NCBI GenBank assembly: GCA_907164885.2
Contig: OU015495.1
Location: 212,306,224-212,370,223, forward strand
Source: Dolomedes plantarius
Taxonomy: Eukaryota; Arthropoda; Arachnida; Araneae; Dolomedidae
DNA length: 64,000 nt
Direction: 5' to 3'
Part shown: positions 33,652 to 46,532 of the stretch, in pieces
Numbering within the stretch: position 1 is the first letter of the stretch
Layout: each line of letters begins with the position of its first letter
Made by a program: the position numbers and the translations under genes
Notes under the pieces: model-generated
The model's input: the letters and a program-made list of their open reading frames with translations, nothing else
Told to the model about the DNA's origin: nothing
Database searches by the model: none

Positions 33652-33890
33652 TGCTCCTCCCCCACCTCTTCCATCCTAGTTCAGAATATCATTTCCCTCG
33701 TCCGAAGACTGTCTCATTCCAAATAGTGGGTTCTAAATGATTTGTATTTAATATTGAAAATCTTTTATTTTTTGCCTAACATTTACATAACATAGTACAT
33801 AAACATTTATTTGGATTATTTTTATAGAAGAATGTTACAAAATTAATAGCAACATAATATTTTGATAGTTTTCGAAACTCGAATAATACT
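33636..33890 (+). mobile_element. hAT terminus and remnant at the array's right edge
   Basis: The last unit reads CAGTGGGTCTCAACCTTTTT and runs on into GCTCCTCCCCCACCTCTTCC, the kind of sequence found just inside hAT termini. No opposite end is visible before the Tigger element. Confidence 0.5.
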
Positions 33891-33901
33891 TTTTTTATAT
33901 A

Positions 33902-36308
33902 CAGTCGAACCCCGTTATAACGAACTTCAAGGGACCAAAGGTTTGGTTCGCTATATCCGGTGGTTCGCTATATCCGAACCGTTAAGAAAAATGTTCACAA
34001 AATGTATAACTCATTAGTTGCTATGTGTATTCAATAATGATGTATTAAAAAACGATAAAATCTATTAAAAATGACCATTAATGAATTAAATTGACTAAAA
34101 TCGATAACATTAAACTGATACAATACTAATTAAACTAATTAAAAATGAAAGACAAATGGATATAAATTCATTTTACCTTTAATTCTTGCTCACTGTTTTG
34201 TTACAGAAATAATCGGTAATCTTCTGCTGACGTGATACCGATTTCAAAAACACTATATGAATTTCTTTGTCCAGTACGTCAAATGACTGCAACACTTTCT
34301 TCCACTGTTTGTGTGGAAAAAAACTTATTAATTACACGCATTGCTGCTGTAGCATCTAAGATGGTGGGAATTTCATCATTTATGTGCTCCTCTTCATCAG
34401 CATCAGATGCAGAATCTTCGATTTCAGAATGATTCATTTTAATTTCTTCCACAATATCTTCATCAGTCGGATTTTCACATGTAATGATTTCATCATCAAA
34501 TGTTTCGAACAATGGCATGTCACAATACGAGAATGAGGATATATTGTGTTTTTCTATCCACATCGCGATAGGTAAATCTTCATCATCTTCTTCTTCAACA
34601 TTCTTTGCTAGGCCAGCATGTCGAAAACATTTTCTAATTGTAGAATCTGTAACAAGCCGCCAAGATTTTTCGAGCATTATAAGTGCATCAAGAAGAGAAA
34701 CGTCACATTTTACATTTTTATCATATCCTTTTTAAATTCGTAACATGAGCTGCTTCCTGTAATGACATTTAAGGCTTCTGATGACACCCTGGTCCATAGG
34801 CTGTACTACAGAAGTTGCATTCGGGGGAAAGAGTACAATTCTAATCGATTGTAACTGTTTATCGTTTTTGTGTGCACTACAATTGTCAAACAGAAGTAGA
34901 ATTTTCCGTTTTTTAGCTGAAAGTTCACGATTCCACTTTCGAAGTTCTTTTTCAAACAGTTCCTTAGTCATCCACGCCTTACGGTTGGCTTCATAAGAAA
35001 CAGGAAGCCGTTTGATATTTTTGAAGCATCTGGGGTGTTTAGATTTTCCAATTACTAGAAGCTTACGACGTTCAGTTCCACTCATATTGGCACACACAAG
35101 AAATGTGATTCTGTCTTTCGACAATTTTCCGCCATTACATTTCTCTCCATTAAATTTTAATGTCTGGTTTGGTGTCATCTTGTAAAACAGTGCAGCTTCA
35201 TCAGCATTAAATATGTCATTCTCGTCATATTCACTAGAGATGTCATTCCAAATATTTTCTTTCCACGTATCGATGTTGATGTTGAATCATCTCCCGATTC
35301 TCCGACAATTTTTCCGGAAGATATGTTGTTCCGCTTCTTGAATCTGTCTAACCATCCATTAGAACACGAAAATGCAATTCCAAATTTACTGGCAAATTCA
35401 TCAGCTTTTGACGGAAGCATTTGCCGAGAAATTGGTACATTTTGGCTTCTTTGAATGCTGAACCATTTTAATAAAGCTTCTTCCACTTCTTGATGGTCAG
35501 CTTTTCTTAATTTTTTTTGGGAGTTCAAATTTTTCTCGAAAGCAGAAAGTATGCTTTCTTTGTTTTTCCATATTGTTCCAACTGTAGATTTCGATAAATC
35601 TTTTTTTCGGCAAATGTCAACTTGGCTACCTCCATTTTGCATTTCTCTTATGATATTTACTTTTTCTTCGATGCAGAATGCTTTACGCTTGCTCGACATG
35701 ATGTGCCTAATGATTTCTTAAAAGCGAATTTTTAACTTGTGATAAACACTCAAATAGGTGAATTAGATGAAATGACTTCCCTTCCACCTGCGTGTGGAAA
35801 TGAATGTTCCGGCTTGACCCTGAGATGACATTTCCCCTTGTTCTCGGGTGCTCATATGCTATACTGTTCATGCTTTTACTTGTTCTCCTCGAGCGTTTGG
35901 TGAACCTTTCCCCTCCCCTCCCTCCTCTTACTGTGGTTTCGCTTACCGAATTACTGGCGGGATTCCAACTGCAGAGTAACTAGCGTAAAAGGGAAAGAAT
36001 GCAGATGTTTCTACCCTAGAATAAACAGACTTATCGCTGATTTACTCCGTGTTTCACTAGCTGACATACATTTCCATATGAAATCAGAGTCGAAGTCATG
36101 TTTTCACAACTGCGGAAAAATTAAAAATTAAAAAATCAGTCGACTGAAAAAAAACGGTTCGTTATAGCCGATTCTTAACTTTTCGGAGGTTCGCTATAAA
36201 AGAGTAAATTAGCATTAAATAGAATAGGAAAACGGCGGGACCAAAAATTTCGTTCGTTATATCCGGGAGTTCGTTATATCCCAGGTTCGCTATAAAGGGG
36301 TTTAACTG
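33902..36308 (-). mobile_element. Tigger/pogo DNA transposon, copy 2
   Basis: Left end CAGTCGAACCCCGTTATA; the right end is mutated (AAAGGGGTTTAACTG). TA on both sides. 2407 bp with tandem subterminal TTCGCTATA-type blocks at both ends. Very similar to copy 1, but without the nested 1.87-kb element, so it preserves the empty site. Confidence 0.9.
34201..35699 (-). pseudogene. Tigger transposase pseudogene, copy 2
   Basis: About 500 codons. N-terminal CENP-B helix-turn-helix (MSSKRKAFCIEEKVNIIREM), CENP-B-type second domain (HQEVEEALLKWFSIQRSQN), and DDE_1 core with NADEAALFYK, LLLFDNCSAHKND and VVQPMDQGVIRSLK; the second and third aspartates have 30 residues between them. An acidic C-terminal segment (AKNVEEEDDEDLPIAMW) and the end KITDYFCN follow. 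Lesions: one base missing near 35279 (frameshift before the first catalytic block), a stop after LMLRI near 34734, and two bases missing near 34297. None is shared with copy 1, so the two copies decayed independently. Confidence 0.9.
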
Positions 36309-36310
36309 TA

Positions 36311-37185
36311 TTCAGAACTAATTACTTAACAGACTAAACTTAAGTTTGTACATAACTTTTCGGAAAGGTTAAAAAAAATGTGTCCTGAATTCTATACACG
36401 GTGAACTGGAGATAGATAATGCATTAAGATTACGGCCATCCCCACTTTCGTGTATCAAACTGAAAACAATCAAACTATCAAACTGAAAACATTTGCTGCG
36501 CAGCAAACTCAGCCGAGGGTTGATTTCCCCTGTTCGGTGGTGTTTCTAATAGGCCTGGGCTCCGGACTGACAGTACAGATCTGCCGACCAATTTGGGCAA
36601 CCCTGGGCCACCAAGAGTCCTATAGTAAATCTGTTATTATATATTTGCATATCATAATAGAGAAGTCCGATACCATAAAAGTGGGTAAATAGGCCTCTCC
36701 AACGTAACCAGCAACTATGGACTTTGCTTTCGCTTACATTTGGGTCTCACCATATTTGCTAGGACTGTAATTTTCAAAGGGACAGAATTTTAAAACTGAA
36801 ATTAATCTAAACTGTTACTGGTTGTCGCAGACTCCATGGTTTTCACTCGTTGTTTGATTTACCTTTGTTGACTCCTGCCACATTTCGCGAGATAACTTTT
36901 TGATGTTTGGCAACACGCAACTAAATTTTGAGTTTTATTCTTTTCTTTTATTATTGTTATGTGAAGATACGGCGCCTGTTGATGAGTATATTTTTCGGTC
37001 CCGTTTGTACGGCGGGAAGTATGTAACTTTGGTCTAAATTAATATATAATATATATAAAGTTGTGTGTGTGTCATTAGTAATCTGAATGAAATATTTTAA
37101 TATTTCTCGATATTATAGGAGTACCTAAAGAATAACATCACAGGATCTGTTTAATTTAAAGGAGCTCCCCCGGGACAATGGAGGT
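36311..37185. other. Spacer, nothing recognised
   Basis: The 80-codon frame at 36450-36692 has no domain I recognise. Confidence 0.5.
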
Positions 37186-37189
37186 AGGA

Positions 37190-37740
37190 ATTTTGCTTAC
37201 CCTATAAGTTCGGTGTCACTTCGAAATATTTAATTTGAAAGTTGGGCGGAGTGACAACACTGGTGACTGACGAATTGCAGGAAATCCAGCCCACAATGAA
37301 AAGAACCAAGCGTCATACACGTTTTTGGGGAAAGGTAATTCCAGCCAACCCAGGAGCTATGAACTCCCGTTTCCAAACATGGCATAGTCGACAGGTATGC
37401 TGTGGGAAAAAACTTTAGCTAGAAACTACCATAAATTTTCACTTGTGAATGATAAATTGCAGTCAATCTACTAGCTACAACACCACCACCACCATTAACA
37501 ACATCAAAGAAAAAAGTTTCATCTAGTACGTTTTGTTATGCTAGGCATTTCCACCGTACCCCGCTGCTATGGAATTTGGTTTAGCTTATATTTTGGACTC
37601 TCCAGTATGTCATAAACGAGAGGGTACACCGAGGGAAAGAATTCTGATAGCGGAAGGACTAAATTTTAACTGGTAGCTGACAAATTTCAGCCAACCAAGC
37701 CCACAAAGAAATAAAACCAAGCATTATACCGTATTGCATT
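37190..37740. repeat. Degenerate tandem repeat, unit about 200 bp
   Basis: Related blocks recur near 37252 (ACTGGTGACTGACGAATTGC), 37436 (ACTTGTGAATGATAAATTGC) and 37661 (ACTGGTAGCTGACAAATTTC), each followed by similar downstream sequence. Confidence 0.5.
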
Positions 37741-40077
37741 GCAAGTTTTAATTCACTAGAAAATGATAAAAATGCTTTAATAGACCCTAATTAAAACTTT
37801 TTTTAATGTCAAGGTACGCATCTTTAACGTACCCAGGTAAAATGGGCTTTAAGATTGGGCACCTCGGCAGAACATAAGTTGACCAGATAACATGATTGCG
37901 TGGGGTGTTCATGCCTCAATTTAGAATGTTTATGATTATGACAATGATTATGATCCTTTTCTGGAAAAATTTTGATCACATACACGAAATTCAATCCAAT
38001 AAATAGACCACGAATGACCGCATGATCGGATTTTCATCAAGGATTCTCTGAAACCTTTACAGAAATATTGTGCACCCTTATTTGGAAATTCTTAAACCGT
38101 CCCTGTACATAACGGGTCTCACTCTGAAATGTTATTTTATTCAAATGATTGCATTTAAATTTTTATTTACAGTTTTGAACCATAAACAATGGATAACATT
38201 TCCGTCATAAAACAATTACAGAGATAAATAAATCCAAACGATGAACAATTAATTATTACAATTAATTATTTTTACAATTAATTATTGTTGTAATTATTAA
38301 TTGTTCCAACAGAGGAGGTGAACAGGTATTCTAAAAAAACATTGTTTTTTTCATTGTCTAATAAAACGTGAAACGTGAAAGTTGTTTAAGAGAACTATTT
38401 TTCTTATTTCAAAACTTTGTAATTGAGCTATTTTGAAAAAGAATTCTAAAAACTGAGAAATGAATTTCAAATGTAGAGCCTTGAAATGCCTGTGAGTATA
38501 AATAGCACCTTTTATTCTTTTTATTCTTTTCTAATTTTAGATGCTATTCATGGCTAGAAAATTGGTTGATGAAGACTCTGTATGAAGAATTTGCATGTTA
38601 TGAGCATTAAAGTATAGAAAAATGCAAAATCATTCAACTAACTTATTTCTCTAATCGTTAACTGCCTCATTTCGTTGAAAAGAAATACTATATTTCGGGG
38701 AAATTTGTAAACTTATATAAATGCATTTTTGAACAACTAATTAAATATAATCATAGCTGTAAATTTATATTAAATATACATATTCATTTGACCTTTGGGT
38801 TTTAAAATGTGTCCCTGAATTAATGTTAAATACCTACACAAAGCGAATAACGATGTATGACAATATAAATATGGTACAGTGCAACAATTTTCCGTACATG
38901 AAAACTGTTTAATTAAAATTAAAACGTTTATGATTATGACAATTACCCACAGTATTTGATAATACTATTGAAATTTTCATAAAAAATTCCCAACATGAAA
39001 CAGTAACATTTCTGGTTAAAGTATTTTCCCTATTTTTTGTTGTTATTCTGCAAACGCATGTAAAATGCGAAATAATACATCTTTCACTTATTATATTACG
39101 TTATTTTTTCGAAAATAAAGTTAAAATTAATGGGACTAAAATGATAAGAAATGTTACTTTAAAAATCGAAACCTCGCCAGATAATCTTCAAGGACTTATA
39201 TTTTCTGCGCCAAATCTTATTTTACGTGGTATAACAAATTATCAAAATTAAGCAACGTTTTCTAATGAATTTTAATATTTGCATTAGGAGGTCTTGCTCG
39301 CTTTAACGCGTTATCATTTTAATTTTAGTTCCTAGATATCTGAACTAACACATCAGGAATTATATTGGTCATTGTAGCCAAATGAGATCGCCATTTCGTT
39401 CTGATGATTGGTAGAAATGCTCTCTCTTCCTTTAAACTTTTCTTATAAAATTCATTTTGTAAAAACAGAATTTCATGTAGGTTTTAAAGCTAATTAAACA
39501 GGAGATGTTAAATGCCTCTTAATTGTCACCAATTCGAATATGAAGTGGATATTGTTCCAAAAAACTAAAAACAGTGAGATACAGTTCTTTAAAGGATACA
39601 TTTAAAATTTATATGCTTTTGCATACCTGTATGTGGTGAATTAGTTTAGAGAAAGATAAACGAATTCCTAAAGTAACCGAACAAGGGAATTTAAATCCAC
39701 GTATTCGCAAATTGGTGATGATTATTCAACAAAGGTATTGTGTGGTGTATATTTTATGAGATTGGGAAACAAGACGAATGCTGATGAGTCTCAGCCTGGA
39801 TTTAGGGCTCTAATTTAAACTAGAGTTCTTAAGTATGTAGGCTGCTTTGTGAATATCTATCTCGTTCCTAAACTTTCAAAAATACACGTCAACCCATAAC
39901 TTCTTTGGAAATTTTCCTCAAGTTTTCTGTAGAAATTTTACGAAAACTTTCCTTTACAAAAAATATTTTCCTTAAAAATATTTACAGTTAAAAATATTAT
40001 AATTCTTTAAAAATAAATAAAAATTCTTTTTTCGGCTACTTAATGAATTCATTTATCAATCTCTCTAAATTAATTCA
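37741..40077. other. AT-rich spacer, mostly unrecognised
   Basis: Includes an AATTAATTATT-rich patch at 38245-38305 and, at about 39378-39450, an inverted relative of the repeat at 40108. Confidence 0.5.
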
Positions 40078-40630
40078 ATGCATACAAGCATACGAATATG
40101 TAATTCAAAGAAAAAGTATCTTTCAAGTGAACTTTATATAACTTTTATTAACTTTTCTGAAATATTATCCTTTAATATCATATTTTCAGATATGGGCAGG
40201 CATATTCCCCTTAACTTTGAAACTTCATTAAATGCATTAGTTTTTAGAAAAGATACATTTAAGAAAAGTTTAAACAAAAAAAAGGACGTTTCTGAAACCA
40301 TAAGATCAAAATGGCGATCTCATTTAGCTAAAGTTGGTCACAAAATGCCTCATACATCGGCTTAAATATCTGTAAATATGAATATATAATTAAAAATATC
40401 TTTCAAGGGAACTTTATCAAACTGTTCTTGACTGTTCGAAGATATACTGATTTAACATTAGATGTTCAGATAATGGGATCGCATATAACTTCAAATTCCT
40501 CCCTCCAATTAGGTTTGAAACTTCATTAAATGCATCGGTTGTTATAAAAGATACATTTAAGAAAATGTTAAACGAATAAAGAACTTTTCTGAAATCATAA
40601 GATCAAAATGGTGATCTCATTTGGACTTAT
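40078..40630. repeat. Diverged tandem duplication, unit about 285 bp
   Basis: 40108-40330 and 40392-40625 share TATCTTTCAAGNGAACTTTAT, TGAAACTTCATTAAATGCAT, AAGATACATTTAAGAAAA and ATAAGATCAAAATGG. The 95-codon open frame at 40078-40365 overlaps the first copy but is not conserved as an open frame in the second, so I do not call it a gene. Confidence 0.65.
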
Positions 40631-42080
40631 TAACAAAATGTCCTCACGATCAATTTGTAGGAAGTTCTCTAGTAACATGGTAAATTCTTGTAGATTGTAA
40701 ATCTATTCTACGTCTATCAGGTCGCGTAAGGTCTGAAGTAGAGCTTATTTTCCATAGGTCTTAGACAGTATCCATGCAAGATCGGTTGAAGGATTTAGAA
40801 ATGCACAAAGAGCAGTCACAAAAGATTGAATTTTAATTTTAAGGATAATTAATATAAACTCATTATTTGAAATAATTAATTAATATTAAGAGTATCGAGA
40901 TTTCTGATGTACTTCTTTTGTCTCTTCTGGTTAGATTCGGGTGCCCTGAAGCTACTGAAAAGATTGAATAAAAGAACTAAAGATGATCTACGAAGGCAAC
41001 AAAAATCCGATATGTAAGTATACATTAATTTAGTGTTTTGGTATCAGTTATATATTTTTTTGTAAACACTCCTATTTTACCAAAGTAAATGTTTTACTGT
41101 CAGACCTTTGGCTCTCCAATAACGCTCCTAAAAGCACGCAATAAAAAGTACAATTTACCGAAAAAGTAAAGCCAGTCTCATAATCCTTCATATCAAGCTT
41201 AATGTTTTCTAGAGCAACGTCAGCCATAATTATTGTTGTCATTAAATAAAAATTAGCGTAAAAGCCTTTAGAATTATACTTAATGTACGACGACAAACAA
41301 GAAAATCGTAGAATTTAATCTAAATTGAAACATTTTACTGATAAAAAAATAAATCAGGAGTGTGATACGTAAATAGTTCAAACTTTAGAGAAAGATTGCT
41401 ACAATAACGAAGTTATTTCACAACTTAGTCGTGATAGACAATTCAATTTCTTAATCTTCTCATATCTATGTAGTACTAAAACCATTAATTTTGTATGTCA
41501 GTACAAGTAAAACGGCACAGTTGCAAGAAAAAAATATCCTTGAAGCAAATGGCTATATATTAAATCAGCATTCGTTAAAATCTGTCTTGAATTTAAGGTG
41601 CTACATGAATTTTTATTTACATTTTATTCCGACGAGATTTATTAAATTCAAACGAAAGGCGGTGTTTTCAATATTGAATTTCCTTGTTCTTATGAGTCTG
41701 CTGAAGGAAAAATATTTCATTAACTGTAAGAGGTAAAATTCAACGAATTTGCGCCGATTCGCGATGACAGACATTTTCAAAAAAGATCAAGGCCCGTGAT
41801 ATAATTAATGAAATCAATGTACTCTCCGGCAGGGTAGAGAATGGCCAAAAAATAAGGAAAGATGTTCCAGAACTAGGCAATTATCACTATGATTTGGCAT
41901 GCATCCTGTAATTGGATGTAGTTCAGCTAAATTACTTTACACGAAAAACGAGTTAAACTAATGCGAAAAAACTATAAAAAACTCGCTTTGAGATTTTAAA
42001 CATGCATCAAGATGTTATTTGTTAAATACATTATGTTTTCTTCCTGTATTGAACGTCACGAAGGAATAGCTATATTGCTT
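40631..42080. other. AT-rich spacer, nothing recognised
   Basis: Frames at 41072-41296 and 41491-41736 lack recognisable motifs. Confidence 0.5.
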
Positions 42081-42084
42081 GTTT

Positions 42085-42215
42085 TGTTGAAAACTAGCAT
42101 TATTGCCCTGCGTTGCCCGGGTAGATATATAGATATAAAATTTTTCATGCATTCCATCAAAAATATAATGGACTTCACCCCCCGCTCTTCATGTTCATCT
42201 GCCAGACAGAATGCG
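42085..42215 (+). mobile_element. Retroposon fragment, plus orientation
   Basis: CCCTGCGTTGCCCGGGTAGA, then TTTTTCATGCATTCCATCAA and CGCTCTTCATGTTCATCTG. The same sequence occurs inverted at 42650-42775. Next to it (42205-42260) is a short tandem repeat of AGATCTGCCAGAC. Confidence 0.6.
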
Positions 42216-42649
42216 CCAGATCTGCCAGATCTGCCAGACAGATCTGCCAGACAGAATGATATACAAAGAATAAGAAAGAAAGAAACTGAGCCTGAGGACA
42301 TTCGCCTGATTATACGTCTGATTTTATTGAGAATTAATAACACAGTGTTGCGTGATTCGCACGTTTAGATTGAATAAGTTTACTGTTTAATTATATTTGT
42401 TACATACTGTTTAATTGGATTTAATTAGATTTGTTTGATCAACTGTTTAATTAGAAATAAGTTTTATAATTTACATTTGCCTTTATTTTTCCCTTAAAGA
42501 CGCAGTTTTTTCCACATCACCCAAGAGGTAAAGTGCAAGATGCACTATTCCCTTTATTTAATCAAAGTAAGGCGGGATTCCGCATGAAGCCGAAGCCCAA
42601 AGTTTTTTTCTTTCTTATTGTTTGTATATCATTTCAGTAGACACGCGCT

Positions 42650-42775
42650 AAGTGCATTCTGTATGTCCAGATGAACATGAAGAGCGGGGGGGGGCAGCCC
42701 AGTATTTTTTTGATGGAATGCATGAAAATTTTTATATCTATATATCTACCCGGGCAACGCCGGGCAATCATTCTT
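42650..42775 (-). mobile_element. Retroposon fragment, minus orientation
   Basis: Inverted copy of 42085-42215, including CATGAAGAGCGGGG, TTGATGGAATGCATGAAAA and CCCGGGCAACGCCGGGCA. Its GC-rich core is self-complementary. Confidence 0.6.
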
Positions 42776-43183
42776 TGAAAATAATTTCGTTAATTTTCTT
42801 ATGCCTTAATATAACTAATGGACTAATAGTTCGGAATGAAAGTTATGTGTCGTTATGTTTCTCTGTTTAAAGAGCTTTTCCTCCCACTGCTTAAAAAACT
42901 CCAAAACTCTAAAAAATTTATCTTATATGATTTCACGGAATAAGTAATTCAAATACATATCGTATGTTAACTCTGTTTCGTAAACTTAGGGGAAAAACCT
43001 GTAGAACTCTTGAACTTCTTCCCATTTTATGATCCTCAAACGATTAATATATTTAGATCAACAGAAGGCTTCCAAAAAACTGGCCATGGGACAAACTTAA
43101 TTTTTCTTTTTTTTTCTTCCCTTTTTTTCCAAACTTTATTAAGTTCTGTTAGTTTGAACGTCATTGTCTAAAATTGTCTGAAG

Positions 43184-43580
43184 CAGCGGTTCTCAACCTT
43201 TTTAGAACCGCGACTCCACTAAACGTAAGAAAAATAAAATAAACACTTCGTCCCCCCCCGTCACCCCCAGACCAACCCTCAGACCACCCCCAGATCAGCC
43301 CTCAAAACAACCCTCTTCTCCCCCCCGCATCGAATTTGATTGATAACGTTGTGGTGAAGGGGCTGTATCCACATTAAAGTGGTACGCGCACCTCTTAGGG
43401 GAACAAAAATCATTAAAAAATTAATTTAGAAAAAACTAATTGAGCCCCAAATTTCGTTTTTGCTTAGTTAAGTTTCTCGGTTCCTAAACATTAACTGTGC
43501 CGAATTTGGTCCCGTAGGGTGAAACAGTCTATGATTCTATAGCGGACAAACATACGAGCTCTTTTATATATATAGATGTT
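43184..43580 (+). mobile_element. Composite of hAT end and retroposon 3' tail
   Basis: Begins CAGCGGTTCTCAACCTTTTT, a hAT-type terminus and the same motif found in each satellite unit. From about 43440 it reads like the 3' end of an invertebrate retroposon: TGCCGAATTTGGTCCCGTAG, then ACAAACATACGAGC and a TATATATAGATG tail. Confidence 0.5.
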
Positions 43581-43820
43581 GGCGAACTCGAAGAAGTCAG
43601 AAACCCAAATCTGTGTAGGGGGCCTTAGCCTCGGAGGATACGAAATTTTCGAATCGAAAAAAATATCTTATGATCTGAGAATACGATCCCAAGCAATCGC
43701 ACCTCAATGCAAAAAATAAACCCCAGTGCTAAAAATTAATACTAAAATGCTACTAACAAAATTATGTTGTTAAAAGTTAATAGACACCTTGAGCGGAGGA
43801 TCCGGCATTTTAGCGGGTAA

Positions 43821-44019
43821 GACTGTATAAGACGGTCAGATTTGGCGACATTTGGCTCAATTTTTTTTTGCTAAAGACTTGGCGCGTTTTATTATTTGCC
43901 GTAAAGAAAAACTCGCCAACGGATTGGCGCATTTCAGGATTTGCTAGAAATGAAAAACAAACCCCATAAAATAAAACAACGCATAAACACAACAAACATG
44001 TTACAAAATCAAACAAATA

Positions 44020-44068
<49 letters not shown>

Positions 44069-44074
44069 CAAATA

Positions 44075-44140
<66 letters not shown>

Positions 44141-44314
44141 TATTAATTAAACTGTCCAGTACCTATATATTTAAATACCAAATAAGGGCGGGAGTGTTTG
44201 GGTCCTCAGACTTCGTCAAGAAAGGTCACATGAAATGAGCTCCTGTTGTATGGAAATTTCTATGAGAAAATGGAAAATGTTACACTTTTTCGGCATTTGT
44301 TATTCAGCGGCAAG

Positions 44315-44351
<37 letters not shown>

Positions 44352-44878
44352 TTATTTATCCATGTTGAATGGATAATTATTGATGTTACAAATTTTTCCA
44401 GTTAGAATAACCTAATTCATAGTAGAAGTAAACCATTCTTAGAACAAGTAATGGTTTAAAAATTGAAAAATTTAAAAGTAAGGGATGCATATCTCAATAA
44501 AAACCCAAACAAACAAACAAAGAACATAGAAATTGACAGAAGCACAACGACTTACGTTCAGTTAAATTCCTATAGTCAAAATGTCTGTTCAATAGTAAAA
44601 CTATAGAATTGTTAACATTTGAAATTACCAAGTGATTAAAACTCTTCCCAACACACAAATACCATCGAATAATGCACACAATGTAAACTCACCTATCTAA
44701 TTGGTCGAAATAAATCACCTGTCAAAATCATGTGATACATCCGTCACGAAATAATCACATGATATATACGTCAGAAGTTGGCAGTAGAAACAACCTTGGC
44801 GCCGAAATCGTCCAAGCCTGGGTACCAAAAACTCTCGCCAAATTGACGAAAAATCTACCTGACCGTCTTATACAGTCT
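43821..44878. mobile_element. TIR element (about 1.06 kb), unclassified
   Basis: GACTGTATAAGACGGTCAG at the left and its complement at the right. TAA precedes and TAG follows, so a TA or TWA target is possible. The interior has two TA tracts plus repeated TTGGCG/CGCCAA motifs near both ends. No transposase. Confidence 0.7.
44024..44138. repeat. (TA)n microsatellites inside the TIR element
   Basis: Two TA tracts separated by TTTACAAATAAATTTTA. A further TA tract lies at 44316-44346. Confidence 0.9.
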
Positions 44879-46499
44879 AGCCTTTTAGCGCCCTCAGCCG
44901 CCAGGTGAAGTCGATATTTTGATCTGATACTATTCAAAGGGAAAATACACTATTCTAAGTGAATGTGTTCCTTTCTTTTTGGGTCTTTTAGGTCTTTAAA
45001 TGACCTGTTTTTTTAAAAGTAATATGTTTTATCGATATCTGAAAGATCCCCGGAGACTAAAATTGAAAATTAAATGCCTTTCCACATTTTAAAATCCTAA
45101 TTATATCACCAGTAAAGAGTTTTACGCAGAAATAGTTTGCTTGAGAGTCTTTCTTCTTTGAAATTTTATGTGCAAGTATGTACGATAAGTATCAGCTTGG
45201 AGAGAGAGTTAATCGGAATTGTAAAATAGCTGATATTTTTACACCATTGTTTTGCAGATTGGCGTTAAAACAGTAATGAACCTAATTGCAGTACGTATGC
45301 ATTTGTAAGATTGGGAAAACATGATGAAAACTCATGGTAACCAGAAAATTTAGGAACTCTGATGTGGCTCACTGTGGAACGCTACCAGAGCCATCTTACT
45401 AAAAACCGAACGAAAGTTCTTGTCAACCTAATATTACTTATCGTTTTAAGAATATAAATTTTTTTTTTTCAAACTTGGCAAGCTACGTTTTCAACAAATG
45501 AAAGTTTTATCGAAAATTTTCTGATTTCTATGTGCAGTGTCTTTTTTTAGAGAAACTAATTAAATGTGTTTGTACGTGTTTTATTCGCTCGTAAACCAGG
45601 CACTCTTGTGAGGAAGGCAAATAAAGAATCCCTTCCTTGAAACACGCAAACAAGCACTCTACACGAGATATTTGAACTTTTCAAAGCGATCGATAAGGCT
45701 AGAGATGACATGAAAAAATAACCCATGATAAAAACATTTATTTTTTTCTTGTATTTTCTTAAGTACACATATATACATATCGTAAATTTTTTCTCTACGT
45801 TTGCAAACTATGAATGTTTTAAACAGTATGTTCAATAGCAATTTTTTGTGCCAACGAGCAATATTTGGCAAATATTTATGATTTCGGATCTGAATGAGCT
45901 AGAAAAATATTGATATTTCTCCAAACTAAACTCGATATTTAAGGCAAATTCCCGTCAATCTCTCATGTTAGCGAATAAGAAACGCCTACAATTCAAAGGG
46001 AAATATTTACTGCGAGATCCGAAACTCTTTGATCATCGGACATTTCTTTACTTTGACAGAAACACCAACGTATTTGATAAAAATAAAATGTTATGCAGCC
46101 TCTATACATTTTAAAAGCTATTCTGAAATCAAATATTGTTGAACGTTCTACAGAAATACTTTTCGAACACTGTTCAAACTTTTATACAAAAGTTGTATTG
46201 AAACTGCATGTATCTTTAAGGGTTTGCAGTTTTAATTAGCTTTGAAGAGGTCTGGAACATATTACCTATTCATAGGAGTTAGAAGCAATTAGTGCATCCA
46301 GGGACATATTCAAATAACCAAACTTTTAACATAATCGAAATAATAATACTCGGCTATAGAAATGTTAGTATATTTATAGCTGACACTGTAATTAGCTTCT
46401 TTAGGTTCTCAAATTCAACATTTTTACCGATAAATTGCATGAAAAGATTATTTCAAAAATATAAAAGAAATTGGCATTAAATTACTTACAGATGGAAGA
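44879..46499. other. AT-rich spacer, nothing recognised
   Basis: Short frames only. Confidence 0.5.

Positions 46500-46531
<32 letters not shown>
46500..46531. repeat. (CA)n(TA)n microsatellite
   Basis: Short tract directly preceding an LTR. Confidence 0.9.

Positions 46532-46532
<1 letters not shown>

Noticed and set aside
36990..37020. Possible hammerhead ribozyme core (TTGATGAG followed by a stem-like region)
   Set aside because: The invariant CTGATGA and GAAA core is not matched and the flanking stems do not pair.
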